DNA of 55,965 bases, from contig GG745331.1 in the NCBI GenBank assembly GCA_000151295.1, positions 1,291,107 through 1,347,071 of the forward strand, given 5' to 3'. Position 1 is the first letter of the stretch. Each line of letters begins with the position of its first letter. The stretch comes from Allomyces macrogynus ATCC 38327. Its lineage: Eukaryota > Blastocladiomycota > Blastocladiomycetes > Blastocladiales > Blastocladiaceae. A program made the translations under genes and the position numbers. Shown here piece after piece: positions 22,770 to 34,832 of this stretch. Below the pieces are notes generated by a model. It searched no databases. It saw only the letters and a list, made by a program, of their open reading frames with translations, and had not been told where the DNA came from.

Positions 22770-23426
22770 ATTCGGCGCGAGTTGGGCACTGAATCTGAAC
22801 CGTAATGAGGCGGGGAAGCGTTGCGCGCGATTTTCGTCAAGTTGTGGATCGCGTGCCGGTCTTTGGTCGTTGGCCAAGTCTGGTTCGCGCACGTACGTAG
22901 GTCAAGGGGAGACCGGTTCAGCGACGGTTTGCCGCGGGTTTGGAAGCGGTTCGGGCAGCAGCTTGGCGTTTCCCACGCACCAGCTGGCGAAACCAGGGCG
23001 AAACTACGACGAAAGCGTTCGAAATCACAAGTCACAATCAAACACGCAGCGGCACTCCACTCACTCCACAACGACCTTGCCAACCATCACGTCGACGATC
23101 ATCAAACCCGCTGGCCGCCCCTCCCGCGGGTGAGCAGACTCAGAGATGGCTACTGACCGTGGATTCGATCTTCTCCGCCGTCAGGCGGGACGATCAGGCC
23201 TCAATCCACGCTGATCCTCGCCCATTCAATGAGGTGAACTGGGCATGGAGCAGAAACCTATCTCAGAAGGCCATCGAGAATGTGACGCAAATCCATGGTT
23301 CATGGCATTGCACATGGCAGAAACATATTCACAAGATGCGAGGTGTCGCGCCACTCGTTCCCCTGGCCCAGCTATACAATCGCTCAGCAACAAACACGGC
23401 GTCCATCCCATCCCACCCCAATCCAC
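22770..23426. other. Intergenic, SANT-like gene promoter
   Basis: A 657-base gap between two minus-strand genes. It must contain the promoter of the SANT-like gene and the 3' region of the phosphodiesterase gene. No further gene seen. Confidence 0.4.
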
Positions 23427-25944
23427 TTACGCGGCCTTGGCCGGCCCGTCCGTGACATCGAGCCAGTCGATCCCCTGTGCGACGTTCGGTGCCGGCTCGA
23501 CCGCGAGCATCTTGCACAGCATCGCGTACAGCTCAGTGTTGGGGAGCGGCGGGACCGTGTTCGACTCGAGCCGTGCCACGGCCGATGCAAAGAACGGGCC
23601 GCGTGCGAGGAAGATGGCCTGCATGTCCGGGTTATCGACTTGGTCGTACCCGTGCATGCCCTGCGGCAGGATCTCGTTGGGCCAGGCTTCGAATTGGTAG
23701 CCCTAGGCGGCATGCGGGGTATGAGCGGAGCGGTCACGGTGGAGGCTGAGAGAAAAAGAGGGAGACGCACCGATTCCGGGATCGCGACAATCGGTGGGAT
23801 ACGCGGGTTGTCACGGTAGTGCAAGTGGTCGGGCACTTCGTGTTTGAGGTAGGTGCGAAAGTGGTATTTGGACTCGGTCGCGCGCAGCCGCGCAAGAATG
23901 TGGTGCAACTCTGAAATTATCGAAGTCGGTTGGCCGGTCAGCGTCCACCGCCACACACGGCGCATTCGCACTCCAACGTACCAGCAGGATCGTTCGGTTC
24001 CAGCAACAGCACGGGCCACCGGTCGTGAATCGCAACCCTGTCCTCGACGGGCCCAAGCACCTTCCACAGCGGAATCCGGTGCTCGCTCTCGGTCGGCGGA
24101 TCAGGGTCGTCGCTCGTCCGCGGCGGCGGCGGCCAGATCGGGTTTGGCACCGGGTCGTCGGCGAGCGTCATGCCGTGGTCCGAAACGACAACGACATTAG
24201 TCGTTTCCCACAAATCACGCGCATAGAGGAACGCGGCGAGCGATGCGAGCGCACGATCGACGCGCACGAGCGTCTGATTCAGTTGGATACTATCGGGCCC
24301 GTACTGGTGGCCGACCTGGTCCACGTCTGGGATATACAGCGCGACCAAGTCGGGCCGCACGAGGGGCACGTCGGCCGACTTGGCGCCGGGGACCCCGCCG
24401 ACGTCGTCGACATCGACCGTCGGAACCAGCGTGCGGTTCACGCGGCCCGGGTGCGTTGGCGAGGGGAACCGCGCGGTGCCGTCGTCGTAGTCGGTCACGG
24501 CAGTGTCGGCGGTGGAGGCAGTAGCGGGCAGGCCGAGCCACGCCTTGATGAGCTCAACGCGCTGCTCGACTTCCCACTTGTGGTAATGCGTCCAGAGCGA
24601 CGCGCGCGTGCCATTGTGCGGTGCCTCGGACCCGGGCCAGCTCTGCACGGCGGCAACGCGGCCTTGCCGCTCGGCTGTGATCCAAATGGGCTCGCCGCCC
24701 CACCATGCCGGGTCGGCATTATCAGCCGGGTTCGTGTAGTTGAAGTCCTTTTGCAAGAGCGGGTCGTGGAACGTGTTGGAAACGATGCCGTGCTGTGCCG
24801 GGGTGAGACCCGTCTAGACAAGGTGGATCAGGATGCGAGCGAGTGAGTATGATGAGCGCACTGATCCACAAGACCGCAGACTGCTGAAACCAAAACAAAA
24901 GCATACCGCGAGCGTATAGTGGTTCGGGAACGTCACCGACGGGAACGCCGGGTGCATGGCCTCGGACCGCACGCCATCGCGTGCGAGCGCGGCCAGCGTT
25001 GGCGTGAGCCCGCGTGTCAGGTACTCTGGCCGGAACCCGTCGAGACTGACGAGCAGTGTGCGCGGCGGCCGCAGTGGTGGTGCGGATCCGCTGGCGTCAT
25101 TGGTCGCGGACGCGGTGGCACGGTTCAGCCAGGCCCACTGCGCGGTGGCCAGCACACCGGCGAGAGCAGCCAACGTCACGGCAATCACGGCAACCGCCTG
25201 CAACGCGCGGCGTCGGCGCTGCTGCGCGTACTTGGCCGCGGCCTCTTCCGTGTAGGCCCAGTGCGGTAAAGTCGTGTCGACATCATTGAAACTCGATGCG
25301 TCGTGGCCAGTCCAGCTGGACGACGCGGTCGCGGCCGTGGTCGTGGGCGCGCGCGGGGCGTGCCGGCTGCCGCGCGCGCGGTGCAGCCAATCGTGCAAAG
25401 AAGAAAGCATGGTGGTGGTGAAGGAAGGAGGATGCACATCACGCGTCGCATCAGCGACCGCGTCGGTGTCACCATCGGCGTCGTCGAGTTCGAGCACGTC
25501 GTGGTGCGCGACGGGCGCATAGCCGTTTCGGCCCGGCCACGCTAGCGCAGGTGCTGCGCGGCCATCTTTCAGGAGTGGTGCGCGCGCCTCGGGGCGCAGC
25601 GAGTCGGCCATCGTGTGCGGCCGCCGTGTCTCAGAGCGTGCGTGTTGGATCTGCTTGGCGTCGCGTGGCAAGTCGGGCTCGGGCTCGGTCTCGGGCTCGG
25701 GCTCAGTGTCGGTCGTTCGGCGCGGCCTGGTGGCAGCAGGTGAGCGGGCGCGAGGCACTTGCAGCGACGGGCCGCCAAGGCTGGTGCTCGTCGCAGTCGC
25801 TGTCGCGCATGCAGCAGCGGCCGCAGGCTCGGTGTGGGTTGCAGTTGCGAGCAGTTCCGTCGCTTCACCCTCGAAGCCGTCGTCGTCGTCAATGCTGAAT
25901 CCGGGCGCAGGCGAGCCGTGACGATGCGACCAGTGGTGCGCCAT
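23427..25944 (-). CDS. NPP1: Nucleotide pyrophosphatase/phosphodiesterase, type II membrane protein
   Basis: Four exons (25944-24907, 24813-23982, 23910-23771, 23702-23427) encode 761 residues. Residues 1-240 are low-complexity and acidic (TEPEPETEPEPD), presumably cytosolic. A membrane segment at about 247-270 follows four arginines, giving a type II topology. The catalytic domain begins with LLVSLDGFRPEY, the nucleophile motif AFPSVTFPNHYT, YIPDVDQVGHQYGP, VVVVSDHGM, and near the end MHGYDQVDNPDMQAIF with its metal-binding His. This set defines the NPP/ENPP family, which hydrolyses nucleotides and related phosphodiesters outside the cytosol; yeast Npp1/Npp2 help scavenge phosphate. Intron 2 was placed at GTACGT (23981), restoring the frame into ELHHILARL. 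It is divergent from VDAC across 373 bases. Confidence 0.92.
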
Positions 25945-26317
25945 GACTTCTTTCTCTCCCCTACTCGCTCCAGCTCGGTCATCCTCGCGGGCCAGTCGGC
26001 AGGTCCAACGTCGTCAAAACATTTCGGCAAGCCGACGCGCCGCCCCCAGATCGGTTGCGGTCTTTCTCACGTGTGAAGCCTCAGGTTTGCGCGAGATGTT
26101 CGACAATTTCGCGAACCGGCGCATCCCGCCCACCACCTGTCACACCCATCACCAACGTTTGCAGGCCTTGGGCCCTCGTGTTTGGCGATCCAACCAACCC
26201 AGCCAAATTTGATTCTTGGCCAAGCTTGCCGACGCCGTCGCTGTTCTGCTTGCCGTCCTCGAGTCGCCGCTCCCGCCCGCCCGCTTGCTCGCCACAACCT
26301 CAACACCACCAGCAACC
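25945..26317. promoter_or_regulatory. Divergent promoter, phosphodiesterase / VDAC
   Basis: A 373-base intergenic region shared by two genes transcribed outward. No TATA box is obvious. The VDAC side becomes C-rich just before its ATG. Confidence 0.5.
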
Positions 26318-27249
26318 ATGCCCATCGTCTTCTCGGATATCGGCAAGGCCGCCTCGGACCTTCTTGCCAAGGACTTCGGTGCCCCCGGCGCCATCAAGCT
26401 CGAGGCCAAGTCGACCGCGTCGAACGGCGTCGTATGTGTCGATTCCCGTTCCATGGCGATCCTCTTCAGCGCCAAAGACTGACGAATATCGCTCTTCATC
26501 GTGAAATCCAGACGTTCACCGTGGCCGGGTCCAAGGACAGCAAGACGGGCGCGATTGCCGGCGACCTCAAGACCAAGTACGCCGACAAGTCGCGTGGCCT
26601 GACGCTCACCGAGACGTGGACCACGGCCAATGTCCTCTCGGCCGAGGCGGAGCTCGCCGACGCGCTTGCCAAGGGCGTCAAGGTGAACATTGTCGGTGCC
26701 CTCGTCCCGCACGCCGGCGCCAAGAACGCCAAGGTCTCGCTCGAGTACAAGCACGCCGCCGTGGCCACGCGCGCCGCGCTCGACCTCTTCAAGGGTCCGC
26801 TCGCGACTGCTGACTTCGCCGTGCACCACGACGGAATCCTGTTTGGTGCCGAGACCGCGCATGACCTGGCCTCGGGCAACATCACCAAGTACAACTTGGC
26901 TGCCGGGTTTGCCACGCCCGAGTACGCGCTCGCCGTGCACGCGACCAACAAGCTCGACACGTTTGCGGCTTCGTACTTCCACAAGATCTCCAAGGACGTG
27001 CAGGCTGCGGGCCGCGCCACCTGGGACCGCAAGTCGGGCGCCAACGTGACGATCGAGGTCGCGACCAAGTACGCGCTCGACAAGGACGCGTTTGTCAAGG
27101 CTAAGATTGACAACTCGGGCCGTCTCGGTCTCGGTTACACGCAGGTCCTGCGCCCGGGCGTCAAGATCAACCTCGGCGGCTTCTTTGACACGACGCGGTT
27201 GGCCGAGAACGTGCACAAGGTCGGTCTCTCGCTCACGCTCGAGGCCTAA
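26318..27249 (+). CDS. POR1: Mitochondrial outer-membrane porin (VDAC)
   Basis: Two exons (26318-26431, 26512-27249) encode 283 residues, the standard size for VDAC. The N-terminus MPIVFSDIGKAASDLLAKDF is the amphipathic helix that lies inside the pore; repeated alternating beta strands follow, such as KLEAKSTASNGVTFTVAGS, and the C-terminus reads VHKVGLSLTLEA with the usual final beta strand. The eukaryotic porin signature region FGAETAHDLASGNITKYNLA-like sequence is present around residues 170-195. The protein forms the metabolite channel of the outer mitochondrial membrane. The intron opens GTATGT and its removal joins NGV to TFTV in phase 0. Long antisense open frames over this gene are codon-bias shadows. 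Confidence 0.95.
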
Positions 27250-27505
27250 GTTTTGGTCGTCCGATCGCGTCGGTCGCGACGTTGGCAGCTGTCGTTTGTC
27301 ATGCAATGCTCTGTAGTCAGTTTCTCCTCTATACACGGTTGGTTTGTTTTGCGCGAACGCATTCTCGTCCTCTTATATTTTCTGGAATCAAGGGCCCCAG
27401 TCCATCGGCCCTCTGCGAGCTCGTCGCAACTCGACACTCCAACCTGCAATCACATCCCCCGCAGCCAAACCAAACACCAAACACCAACACCAAAAGATCC
27501 AATAC

Positions 27506-30039
27506 CTACTCCTTGCGACGCAGCAGGTACACGTAGGCCTCCTCGAGGAGCGGGTGCACGTTCGTCTGCGCGACCACACGGTCATCATTGAGCATGACCC
27601 ACGGCGCCGTTTCCGCACGCTGCCGCGTCTCCGCACTCACCTCCTCGCCCTCGCGCACCACGACCTGCAACTTCTCCCCCTCACGCCGCGCAACGTGCGC
27701 AATGTAATGCCCACAGTGCATCGACGGCCCCTTGTGGTTAATGAACGCGTCGAACGCATAGACGCTCTTGTCGCCCACGTCCAGCCGCGCCACGGCAGAC
27801 GCCGCGGGCTGCTCCGACTCGGTCCCGGCCTCCGGGTGCGAAAACAGCCACTCGACGGCACGTTCCATGTTCCCTTGCGTCTCACGGAGGCCGTGCGCGG
27901 CCTGCGCGCGTGTGAAGCCCATATCCATGAGCATCGCGACCGCGCCCTCGTCCACCGCTACCCCACCGGCTGGTGTGGGCTCGGGCTCATCAGGAATATC
28001 CTCTGGGTGGTCCATGAGCCAGTTCATCGCAGCCTCGAGATGATTGCCCGTCTCGGCGAGCGCGCGCTTGGCCTTGCCGCGCGGGAACCCAAACGAGACG
28101 AGCTGCTGCAGTTCCTCCGAGTCGGGCGCCGGCGCAGAGGCCGCGGCGGCGGGCTCGTCCTCGAGGACGTGGTCGGTCGGGAGCAGCTCCACCTTGAGGA
28201 AAGACAGATCGAGGTTCGACGACGCGTCGGCGGCGGGCCAGGTGAGGTGCACATTGGATTTCTTGGGGACCCAGTTGTCGTAGGTGAACCGCTGCGCTGT
28301 CAGGGCGAGCACCTTGGGGAACGTCTTGAAGCCAATGGTCCTGTGCAAAAGTGGTAGCGAGGAGGTCAGTTGATCGTCCCCACCGCGACACAATACGAGA
28401 GAGCAAGCGCGTACTTGATCGCCTCAACATTGGCGCGACACCTCGGGCACTGGAACGGCACGATCTCGCGCATCCCGTCGCGCAAGCACTGCAGCGCATC
28501 GACCGTGACGGGCGGGTCATTCTCGCTGGCCTTGAGCGCGCGCTTTAGTGCCTCGTCGGGCACCATGACGTTCACAACATTCGCGTCGGTCTCGGCGTAC
28601 CGCACACCATGGCACTGCGTACACTCGAGTTTCTGCGCCTGCACAAAATGAAACACGGCCGAAGGGTCCTTGCCTGTCTTCTTTTCGGCCTGCTGGACCT
28701 TTTTCAGCACATGCACCAAAAACTCGGACGCGTCCTGCTGCTTCATGGTCGCGAAGTCCGCGTGGCCCTGCGCGATCAGGTGTTTGAACTGCGCAGGCGC
28801 GACCGCATGCGGGTGGCCCTGCGCAATAGCCGTCACGAGCTTGCTCCACTGGCACTCCCAGCACTCGGCGTGCTGCGCCGAGCACTGCTCGACGTGGTCG
28901 GCCGCCGCACCCATATCCGCGCGGTACCGACTCGCCCATTCGGGCTGGTGCGCAAGACTCTGCACGACGGCGGCCACGTAGCACGAGTTGCCGAGGTTCT
29001 TGAGCCCGACGAGCCCGGGCCCCGCGACCGGGTGCAGCGACTGCCCGTCGGCTGAGGTCATTTCAAACTCAAACTTCAAGTTCTGCTCAATCTGCATTTC
29101 GACGAGCGACTTTTCCGTCTTGGTTTGCGTTAGCACATTGATCCCAAACTGCGCGAGGTGCGCAGCCAAGTGCGGGTCGGTGCGCTCGTCATTGCACGCG
29201 TAGCAGTAGACGTCGGCCGACCCTTCGGGCGTGATCGTGCCGAGTTTCACGGCCACCGGGTGCGACGAGGTTGTCGCGTGCGCGAGTCCGTGGCCATTGC
29301 CCGAAAGACCGCCGTACTGCGCGCGGCCGCACCCGAGGTGGCCGCACGTCAGGCACAGCCATAGGTTTTCGTTGAGCTCACAGGCGCCACAGTGCGCGAG
29401 AGAAGCGTCGAGTTGCTTGGCTGGGCCTTGCTCGAGACACAAGGTGTGCTCGCAGGGGGTGATTTCGAGCTCCCATGCCTTGATTTCGTTTTGCATGGCC
29501 GTTGTGGAAGCGTCGAGGATCGCCTTGATGGCGGCGTCGGCCTGGAAGAGAGGAAACGCGTCAGATCAGCGGGAGGGCGTGTCGAACGGCCGTCAAGATG
29601 CGGCGTACCTGGCCCGCGGCGGGCAAGTCCGTCTCGCTGCAGTCGTAGCACTTGATCGACGAAACAATCGAGTACTTTTCCGCGTCCGACTCGGCAGCAA
29701 TTGCGAGCTTGGTGATCTTGGCGGGCGGCTCGCCCTCGGGCTATTTGAACGCCGTGAGTCACTCGCTTCAACTCTCCACACCAACAGCAGACAGAGCGAG
29801 CGTACGCGCTGCGGCTGCGGCTTGGGCACGCGGCGCAGGTTGACGGCGACCGGGTGGCCGCGTTGGAAGGCATGCGCGATGCCGTGCACGTTCGGGCACG
29901 CGGCGTTGAAGCACGTCAGGCACACGTCGACGCCGTCGGGCTGGTCCCAGTCGTGGAAACACTGCGAGCACTCGTCCTTGTAGACGGCGGCGCCGCGCGC
30001 GGGCACGCGCACGGAAGCGGCGACGTGCGGGCACGGCAT
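27506..30039 (-). CDS. UBP14: Ubiquitin C-terminal hydrolase Ubp14/USP5
   Basis: Four exons (30039-29806, 29740-29609, 29541-28415, 28340-27506) encode 775 residues. An N-terminal variant zinc-finger region ([20 protein letters not shown]) precedes the UBP-type zinc finger ([23 protein letters not shown]). The catalytic Cys box [15 protein letters not shown] places the nucleophile near residue 309, and the His box is [13 protein letters not shown] near 709. Two UBA domains lie between them ([15 protein letters not shown] and [17 protein letters not shown]). This order is diagnostic of Ubp14/USP5, which takes apart free polyubiquitin chains and so keeps the proteasome from being clogged. All catalytic features are intact. 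The gene is divergent from the coiled-coil gene at 30373 and ends 256 bases from VDAC's stop (convergent). Confidence 0.95.
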
Positions 30040-30372
30040 GGCGAGCGTAGGTGGGTTGTGGATTCGGGTCGGAGAGCGCAACTGCACGCGAGGCAAGCTT
30101 GGGGCAGGACGCGCAGTGCTGGTGCAGTCGTGGGCGGGGACGGTCGTCGTTGTCGCGGTCGCGCGGCAGATCGTGTCGCGTCGCGTCGGTCGGGAGCGGT
30201 TGAGTGTGGAGGCGATCAAGCTGGATGAGGGAGCATGACATGGAGCATGACCGGAAAACGCGTCGTATTGGCCAGCAAAGCGGCATGCTGAGATCGACGA
30301 GCTGGTGACAGGCGTGGCAGGCCTGAGCTGCTGGGGGCCGCCGTTGGTTGGCTGGCTCGTCTTGCCGCTCTC
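30040..30372. promoter_or_regulatory. Divergent promoter, UBP14 / coiled-coil gene
   Basis: A 333-base intergenic region between outward-facing genes. No distinct motif is recognised; the true 5' end of the right-hand gene is uncertain, so the region could be longer. Confidence 0.4.
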
Positions 30373-32152
30373 ATGCAGCCCATCAACCAAATCACGACGC
30401 GACACGACGCGACACGACGCGACGCGCCAGACCACACCGTCGACCACGACGACCACGACGACCACGACGACCACGACGACCACGACTACGATCAGCCATG
30501 GGCCGCGTGCGCCACGCTGCGGCCACGCCGCCGCACCCGCGCGCTCGCGCCTGGCCCTCGACGCAATCCAGACGTGCTCGTGCACGCGCACACACCAACA
30601 CCAGCGCTGCGCCCAATCCCGCCGCCAGTACTTCCACCAGTGCCACCACCACGATCCGGCTACGCGTACTCGACCTACCCGCCCGCGCCGCCCTACATGC
30701 CCTACGCGCCCGCGGCATGGGCTGCCGCGCCCTATGCATCGCCCTACGCGACGGGATCCTACTCGCTTCCGCACCATGCGTCTGTAAGGCCGCTGAAGCA
30801 GACATGGGCCGGGAAGGTGCCGCCGCAAGCGCAAAACATGCCAGCGCACGCGCCGGCGTCGACTGGACCGGTGGGTTCATCAGCGGCAGCATCAGTTGCG
30901 CCAGTTGGGACGGGGCCAGGGGCGGTCACGACGATTGCGCCGGGCGCGCTGACGGTGTGGCCGATTGCGCCGAAGCCGACTGAGACTGTGCCGGCGTCCG
31001 AACCAGCGCGCGGACCGGATTCTACGACAGCGGTACCAGGTCCCGTCGTGCAGGCATCAAGTGCGCCCGCGGAACGCGCTCCGCCAGTTGTATCGGCGCC
31101 CGGCGCGGTCGGAAGAACGACAACAGCACCGTTAACGACGTCCACCGAGACGGCGGCCAGCACGACAACCGTTCCGGGGACAAGCGCGACGAATGCCCCG
31201 GCAGCGACGGCACCTGCAGCCAACCCGGGACCTGTGATTTCCGCGGCACCGACGACCATGGCTCCTGCGCTGACTGCCGCTCCCACGACCAACCCTGCTC
31301 CCGCGATTGCATTCTCGGCGGCGCCGACATCAACGACGACGCACGGCGTCCCCATATCTTCCGTCACCTCCGCTGATTCTCGACCCGAGACCAATGCGGC
31401 TCCGACACCGGCCCTGACGGATCCGGCCACGTCGCCAGCATCCGCACGCGCGGCGCCGACGGCATTGCAGCCCGCTCCGAGACCCGCATCGCCCGAGTCG
31501 CGCCCCGACAGTTTTTTCGGCTCGCCAGCGCCGCGTCGGTCGTTACCACCGCCATCCCCGGCCTCCATACCACCTCCTCTACCGCCCGTTTCTGCCGCAG
31601 CCGAGCCCGGCCCCGCCGTCGCCTACCCGTCCCACCCAGCCACCACTGCCGATCCCGACGCCTACGTCACGCAATTCGGCGCCACCAGCGGCCTTGGCTG
31701 CAATAATGAAACCGTTCCCACCACCACTCGCCCCAAGTCCCGTCCCGCCACCGCTCATCCCACTCAGTGTTCTCCCTCTCCCAAGCCCAATACCCCAGCG
31801 CGCACCCGCAGCTCGTCAACCGCGCTCGCCCTCGCCCCCCGTCGATCACCGCCCACCTAAACGTGCTCGCGCCGAATCTCCCAGCGGGCCGCGCGACGAG
31901 CTGGTCCTGATTCGCGAGCTGCTCGACGTGATTCGCGCGACCATGGAGCGTGATCAGCGCCGGGACGATTCGGATCACGCGCTCGCCGCGCAGCACCACG
32001 ACCGGATGATGGCTGCGGCGCAGGCCGTGCGCGATCATGAGCGCCGGATGGCCGAGTTGCTGAATGAGCGGGTGTGGATGGAGCTGGAGATGGCGAGGAT
32101 CAAGGCGGGGGTCGCGCCGCCGAGGGGCGATGTGCAACAGCAACAGCAGTAG
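30373..32152 (+). CDS. Pro/Ala/Thr-rich protein with NLS and C-terminal coiled coil
   Basis: One frame is open from 30373 to 31860 and a second, overlapping frame carries the C-terminus to the stop at 32152; the switch lies near 31535-31700 and needs an intron or an indel that I could not settle. The N-terminal part contains a Tyr/Pro-rich patch (YSTYPPAPPYMPYAPAAW), then about 300 residues of Pro/Ala/Thr/Ser low complexity. The second frame has PPKRARAESPSG, a nuclear-localisation-like motif, then a charged coiled coil (about 85 residues) ending in a Gln tract. NLS plus coiled coil resembles the tail of the SANT-like protein at 20773-22769, but no SANT domain is visible. The start is uncertain because 30394-30490 is repetitive. 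Function unknown; nuclear location is inferred. Confidence 0.55.
30394..30490 (+). repeat. Short tandem repeats (10-bp and 9-bp)
   Basis: Three copies of a 10-bp unit GACACGACGC occupy about 30394-30428, and a 9-bp unit CGACCACGA runs four to five times at about 30437-30490. If translated in the main frame the second array gives an Asp-His-Asp repeat. They make the start of the coiled-coil gene hard to place. Confidence 0.8.
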
Positions 32153-32962
32153 CGGAAGAGAGGTGAGGTGCGAGGTGCAATGTATATATCCGACCCACGA
32201 GGCCAAGCACAGCAAGATATCGATTTTTGGATTCTTGAACCGGTCGCCATCCTTGCTTCGTGTCATGGCAAATCGGAGAAATACTTGCGATTCGGCCCAA
32301 CCAAGAAAGCCGTGATTCAATGGAATCATTGGATGTTTGCGCTCGGGTGGAGGGAGATGTGCGATAAGGGGAGTTGAAGATGCTAGTCTGCTCCTTTCAC
32401 GCATCGCTTCAGCTAGAATTCCCAAATGACGATACATATTTGTGTTGATGCTCCGACGCTCTGTCCCCCATCACGCCTGTACCTCATAGCTGATCGAGCA
32501 TCAGCGGGCATTCTCTGTGCTCGCGTCTAGAATTTGGTGCATCGCACATGGGCGTACAGGCGACTGGGCATGTATCAAAAAGGAGAGCACGCTATAGTTG
32601 ACTGAAAAGAGGCATCAGCCATGCCAGGTCGAGTGAGATTCACAATTTTGTTGAGCATGTTTACTTTGTTGAAATCAACGACAGGGCGCGAAGTGGCAAA
32701 ACAAGCTGGTCCATCCGCTCAAGGTGTCGACAAGCTTTGACATGCCTCCGGTGATTGTAAGCATCTTCCGTGCGCTTTGGCAAGACAGGCCGCATGTTGC
32801 TTTGTCGGCGTGTGTGACCAAACACAACGCATCGCCGCACATCCACACTCGTCCATCCATCGTTCCCGGCACTCGCTCCCCACACTCGCGCGCCCCGTCA
32901 TCTGTCCCATTTCTCCCGGCCCTCGTGCTCGCACGGAGTCGCGTCCGTCTCAACGTGAACAA
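32153..32962. other. Intergenic, no clear gene
   Basis: An 810-base AT-richer stretch after the coiled-coil gene. A 27-codon frame (ATG at 32659) and a short frame ending in a GTAAGC donor near 32758 could be first exons of the doubtful gene that follows, but neither can be confirmed. Confidence 0.35.
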
Positions 32963-33600
32963 GCTCCACCAACGTCCTGCACGACTCGCTTGAAACCAAG
33001 ATCCATTTTGTCACCCTGCCGACAATCTCTACCACGGAACCAGCAGTGTCCACGACCACGCGCCCGCCCAAGGTCAGCGCCCTGCTCGTGCAAGCGCGGA
33101 AGCAGGCGCGCGGCTTCGTGCGTGACCAGCCCGCCGCGTTCCTGCACGACGCGCGCAAGACGGCTAGCGACGTGCGGCACGAGGCAGAAGCGCTCGTCGC
33201 CGACGATCCATCGGCCGGCTTCTTCTACCTTCGGACCCGCCGTTTGTGGTCACGAGTGACTCGAGCAACATGATCACCACCCAAGCGATCTGGACTACCC
33301 TTGGAGTGCATCATCGTCACTGGTCGACTGAGTTGATGGCCGCTATTGGCCTACACCGTCTGAGGGGCAGGCAATGCTGCTCAGCCTGTGAGCGCCCGCG
33401 GTCGCAAGACTGCCCGTGTGGATGCAGTGCGCGGGATTCTGGGCATGAGCTGCAGCCAACTCTTGTTCGCCGCGCTCTCATTTCTAGGCTGCGTTATCGC
33501 CACGAGCGTGACTGACGGATTTTTGGCAGCGCTGTGTTACGTGGCGAGTCGCGTTTTGGCCAGAGCTTGGAGGCAATATGTGATTTTTCTCGTTCTTTGA
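32963..33600 (+). CDS. Doubtful small gene, 5' end unresolved
   Basis: An open stretch from an acceptor-like AG at 32961-32962 reads VLHDSLETKIHFVTLPTIST and later LLVQARKQARGFVRDQPAAF, HDARKTASDVRHEAEALV and FYLRTRRLWSR, a charged helical region with strong third-position GC bias. A possible intron (33256-33384, GTGACT to CAG) keeps phase and joins it to PVSARGRKTARVDAVRGI, then a hydrophobic segment (LLFAALSFLGCVIATSV) and a stop at 33600. This would be a small protein with one C-terminal membrane span. I recognise no family, no ATG is in frame, and the first exon is missing. It may instead be a remnant. Confidence 0.3.
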
Positions 33601-34072
33601 ATCGTTGGCAACATGTGCAGTTTATCTGTACTTTTTAAGGCCCAGTACTCTGATCCCTCGTCCTTGCAATGCTCTGCGCTGGTCGTTGCCACTGTTCTAG
33701 ATTCCGTCCCGTTTTGCCTTGATTGATGTGGAGCAGGCCATCTGAGCATCGAGAAAGCGATGAGCGAAAGTGTTTTGGTCCCTCACGTCCGTGCTCTCAG
33801 ATCAAGAGTCATTCAAGACCAACGACCCAGCATTGTCAGTTTTGTTCTGTTGCTGATACGCCTGATGCAACAAATGAAACCGCGAGCCGTCCAAACTGAC
33901 CAAGATGATGGAATGCAACAATTTTGATGGGTGGTGCTTCATAGCTATGATTCACCTAAATGGTGAGCCACAATGTTTCCAGACTCCATTGAAACATTTC
34001 AAATATTCCGCTCAAGATGCAAGCGAAACACAAACAATTCATAATCGCTCCACCACACTCATCACATCATCA
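33601..34072. other. Intergenic, no gene seen
   Basis: A 472-base AT-richer stretch. An open frame on the plus strand crosses into the next feature but is antisense to it and has no family-like sequence. Confidence 0.4.
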
Positions 34073-34832
34073 TCAAATGGAAGCTGGGCAAGCAAATTCA
34101 GGCCCAGATTGGTGAAGGGCACGCCCATCATCAAGTGGCTGCTTGTCATGCCAGGCCCACTGGAGCCGAGCCCACGTCACGCCTGTGGCACAGTGGATAA
34201 AGTAGGTGACAGGATGCTCGACGGCCCAAAAAGATGCGAAAAAACCGTCCACTGTACCAAACGGTCGGGTCAAACTCGACTGGTGGAGTGTGAGGGAAAT
34301 TGTTGGTGCCGTCCAGTATGCTGTCGAACCAGGGCAAACGACCAAAGCTGGGTACACCCGAGGCGTTTCGGTGGCCGCCAGCGTCAATGCTGCTGTCATG
34401 GTCCAGAAGACCAACCACGGTTTCAGACTCGCAGGCAGAAAGGGAGAGGTTGGTCAACGATAGAGAAGCAGTGCCAGGCTGGCACCAATGGAACTCGGCC
34501 TTGTTAAATTGCCTGTTGTCGTCAGTATCGCTTGCAGCGGCATTGCCTGGAATCATCATGGGATCCATTGACAGCATTGGTGTGGTTGCAGCAATGCCAA
34601 GTGCCTTGTTGGGGTTAGCTGGAACTGGCTTTGCCATTTTGTGGGCAACACGTTCAGGACACATCGCTGGCCAAAGTGAGAAAGGGGAGATCTTTTGCAG
34701 CGGGAGAACAGAATCTGTCATTTTTGGAGGCTGAAGTGAGTGGGCCCCACGCTGTTGTTGATGCCGCTCTCCTCTCACACGCTCACCACACACAGGCACC
34801 CACACACATGTCGCACTGCATGCCCATGTCAT
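34073..34832 (-). pseudogene. Decayed gene, paralogue of 35028-36072
   Basis: Reading leftward, one frame gives MTDSVLPLQKISPFSL, then MLSMDPMMIPGNAAASDT and PPVEFDPTVWYSGRFF; the protein then continues one frame over as ASFWAVEHPVTYFI and TGVTWARLQWAWHDK. The switch coincides with a run of six T (minus strand; 34239-34244), where five would keep the frame. The segment from VWYSGRFF to WAWHDK aligns with WYRGRFLATFWDIAHPVTYF and WARLRWAWQDD in the neighbouring copy. Beyond that the copy fades out at a stop near 34073. I recognise no family. Frame damage plus truncation indicate a pseudogene; a sequencing error at the T run would remove only one of the problems. Confidence 0.55.

Noticed and set aside
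26149..27336. 395-codon open frame antisense to VDAC
   Set aside because: Same codon-bias shadow effect; the VDAC exons and intron explain the locus.
33905..34507. 200-codon plus-strand open frame, Cys-rich
   Set aside because: It is antisense to the decayed paralogue, which shares protein-level similarity with its neighbour; the plus-strand reading has none.
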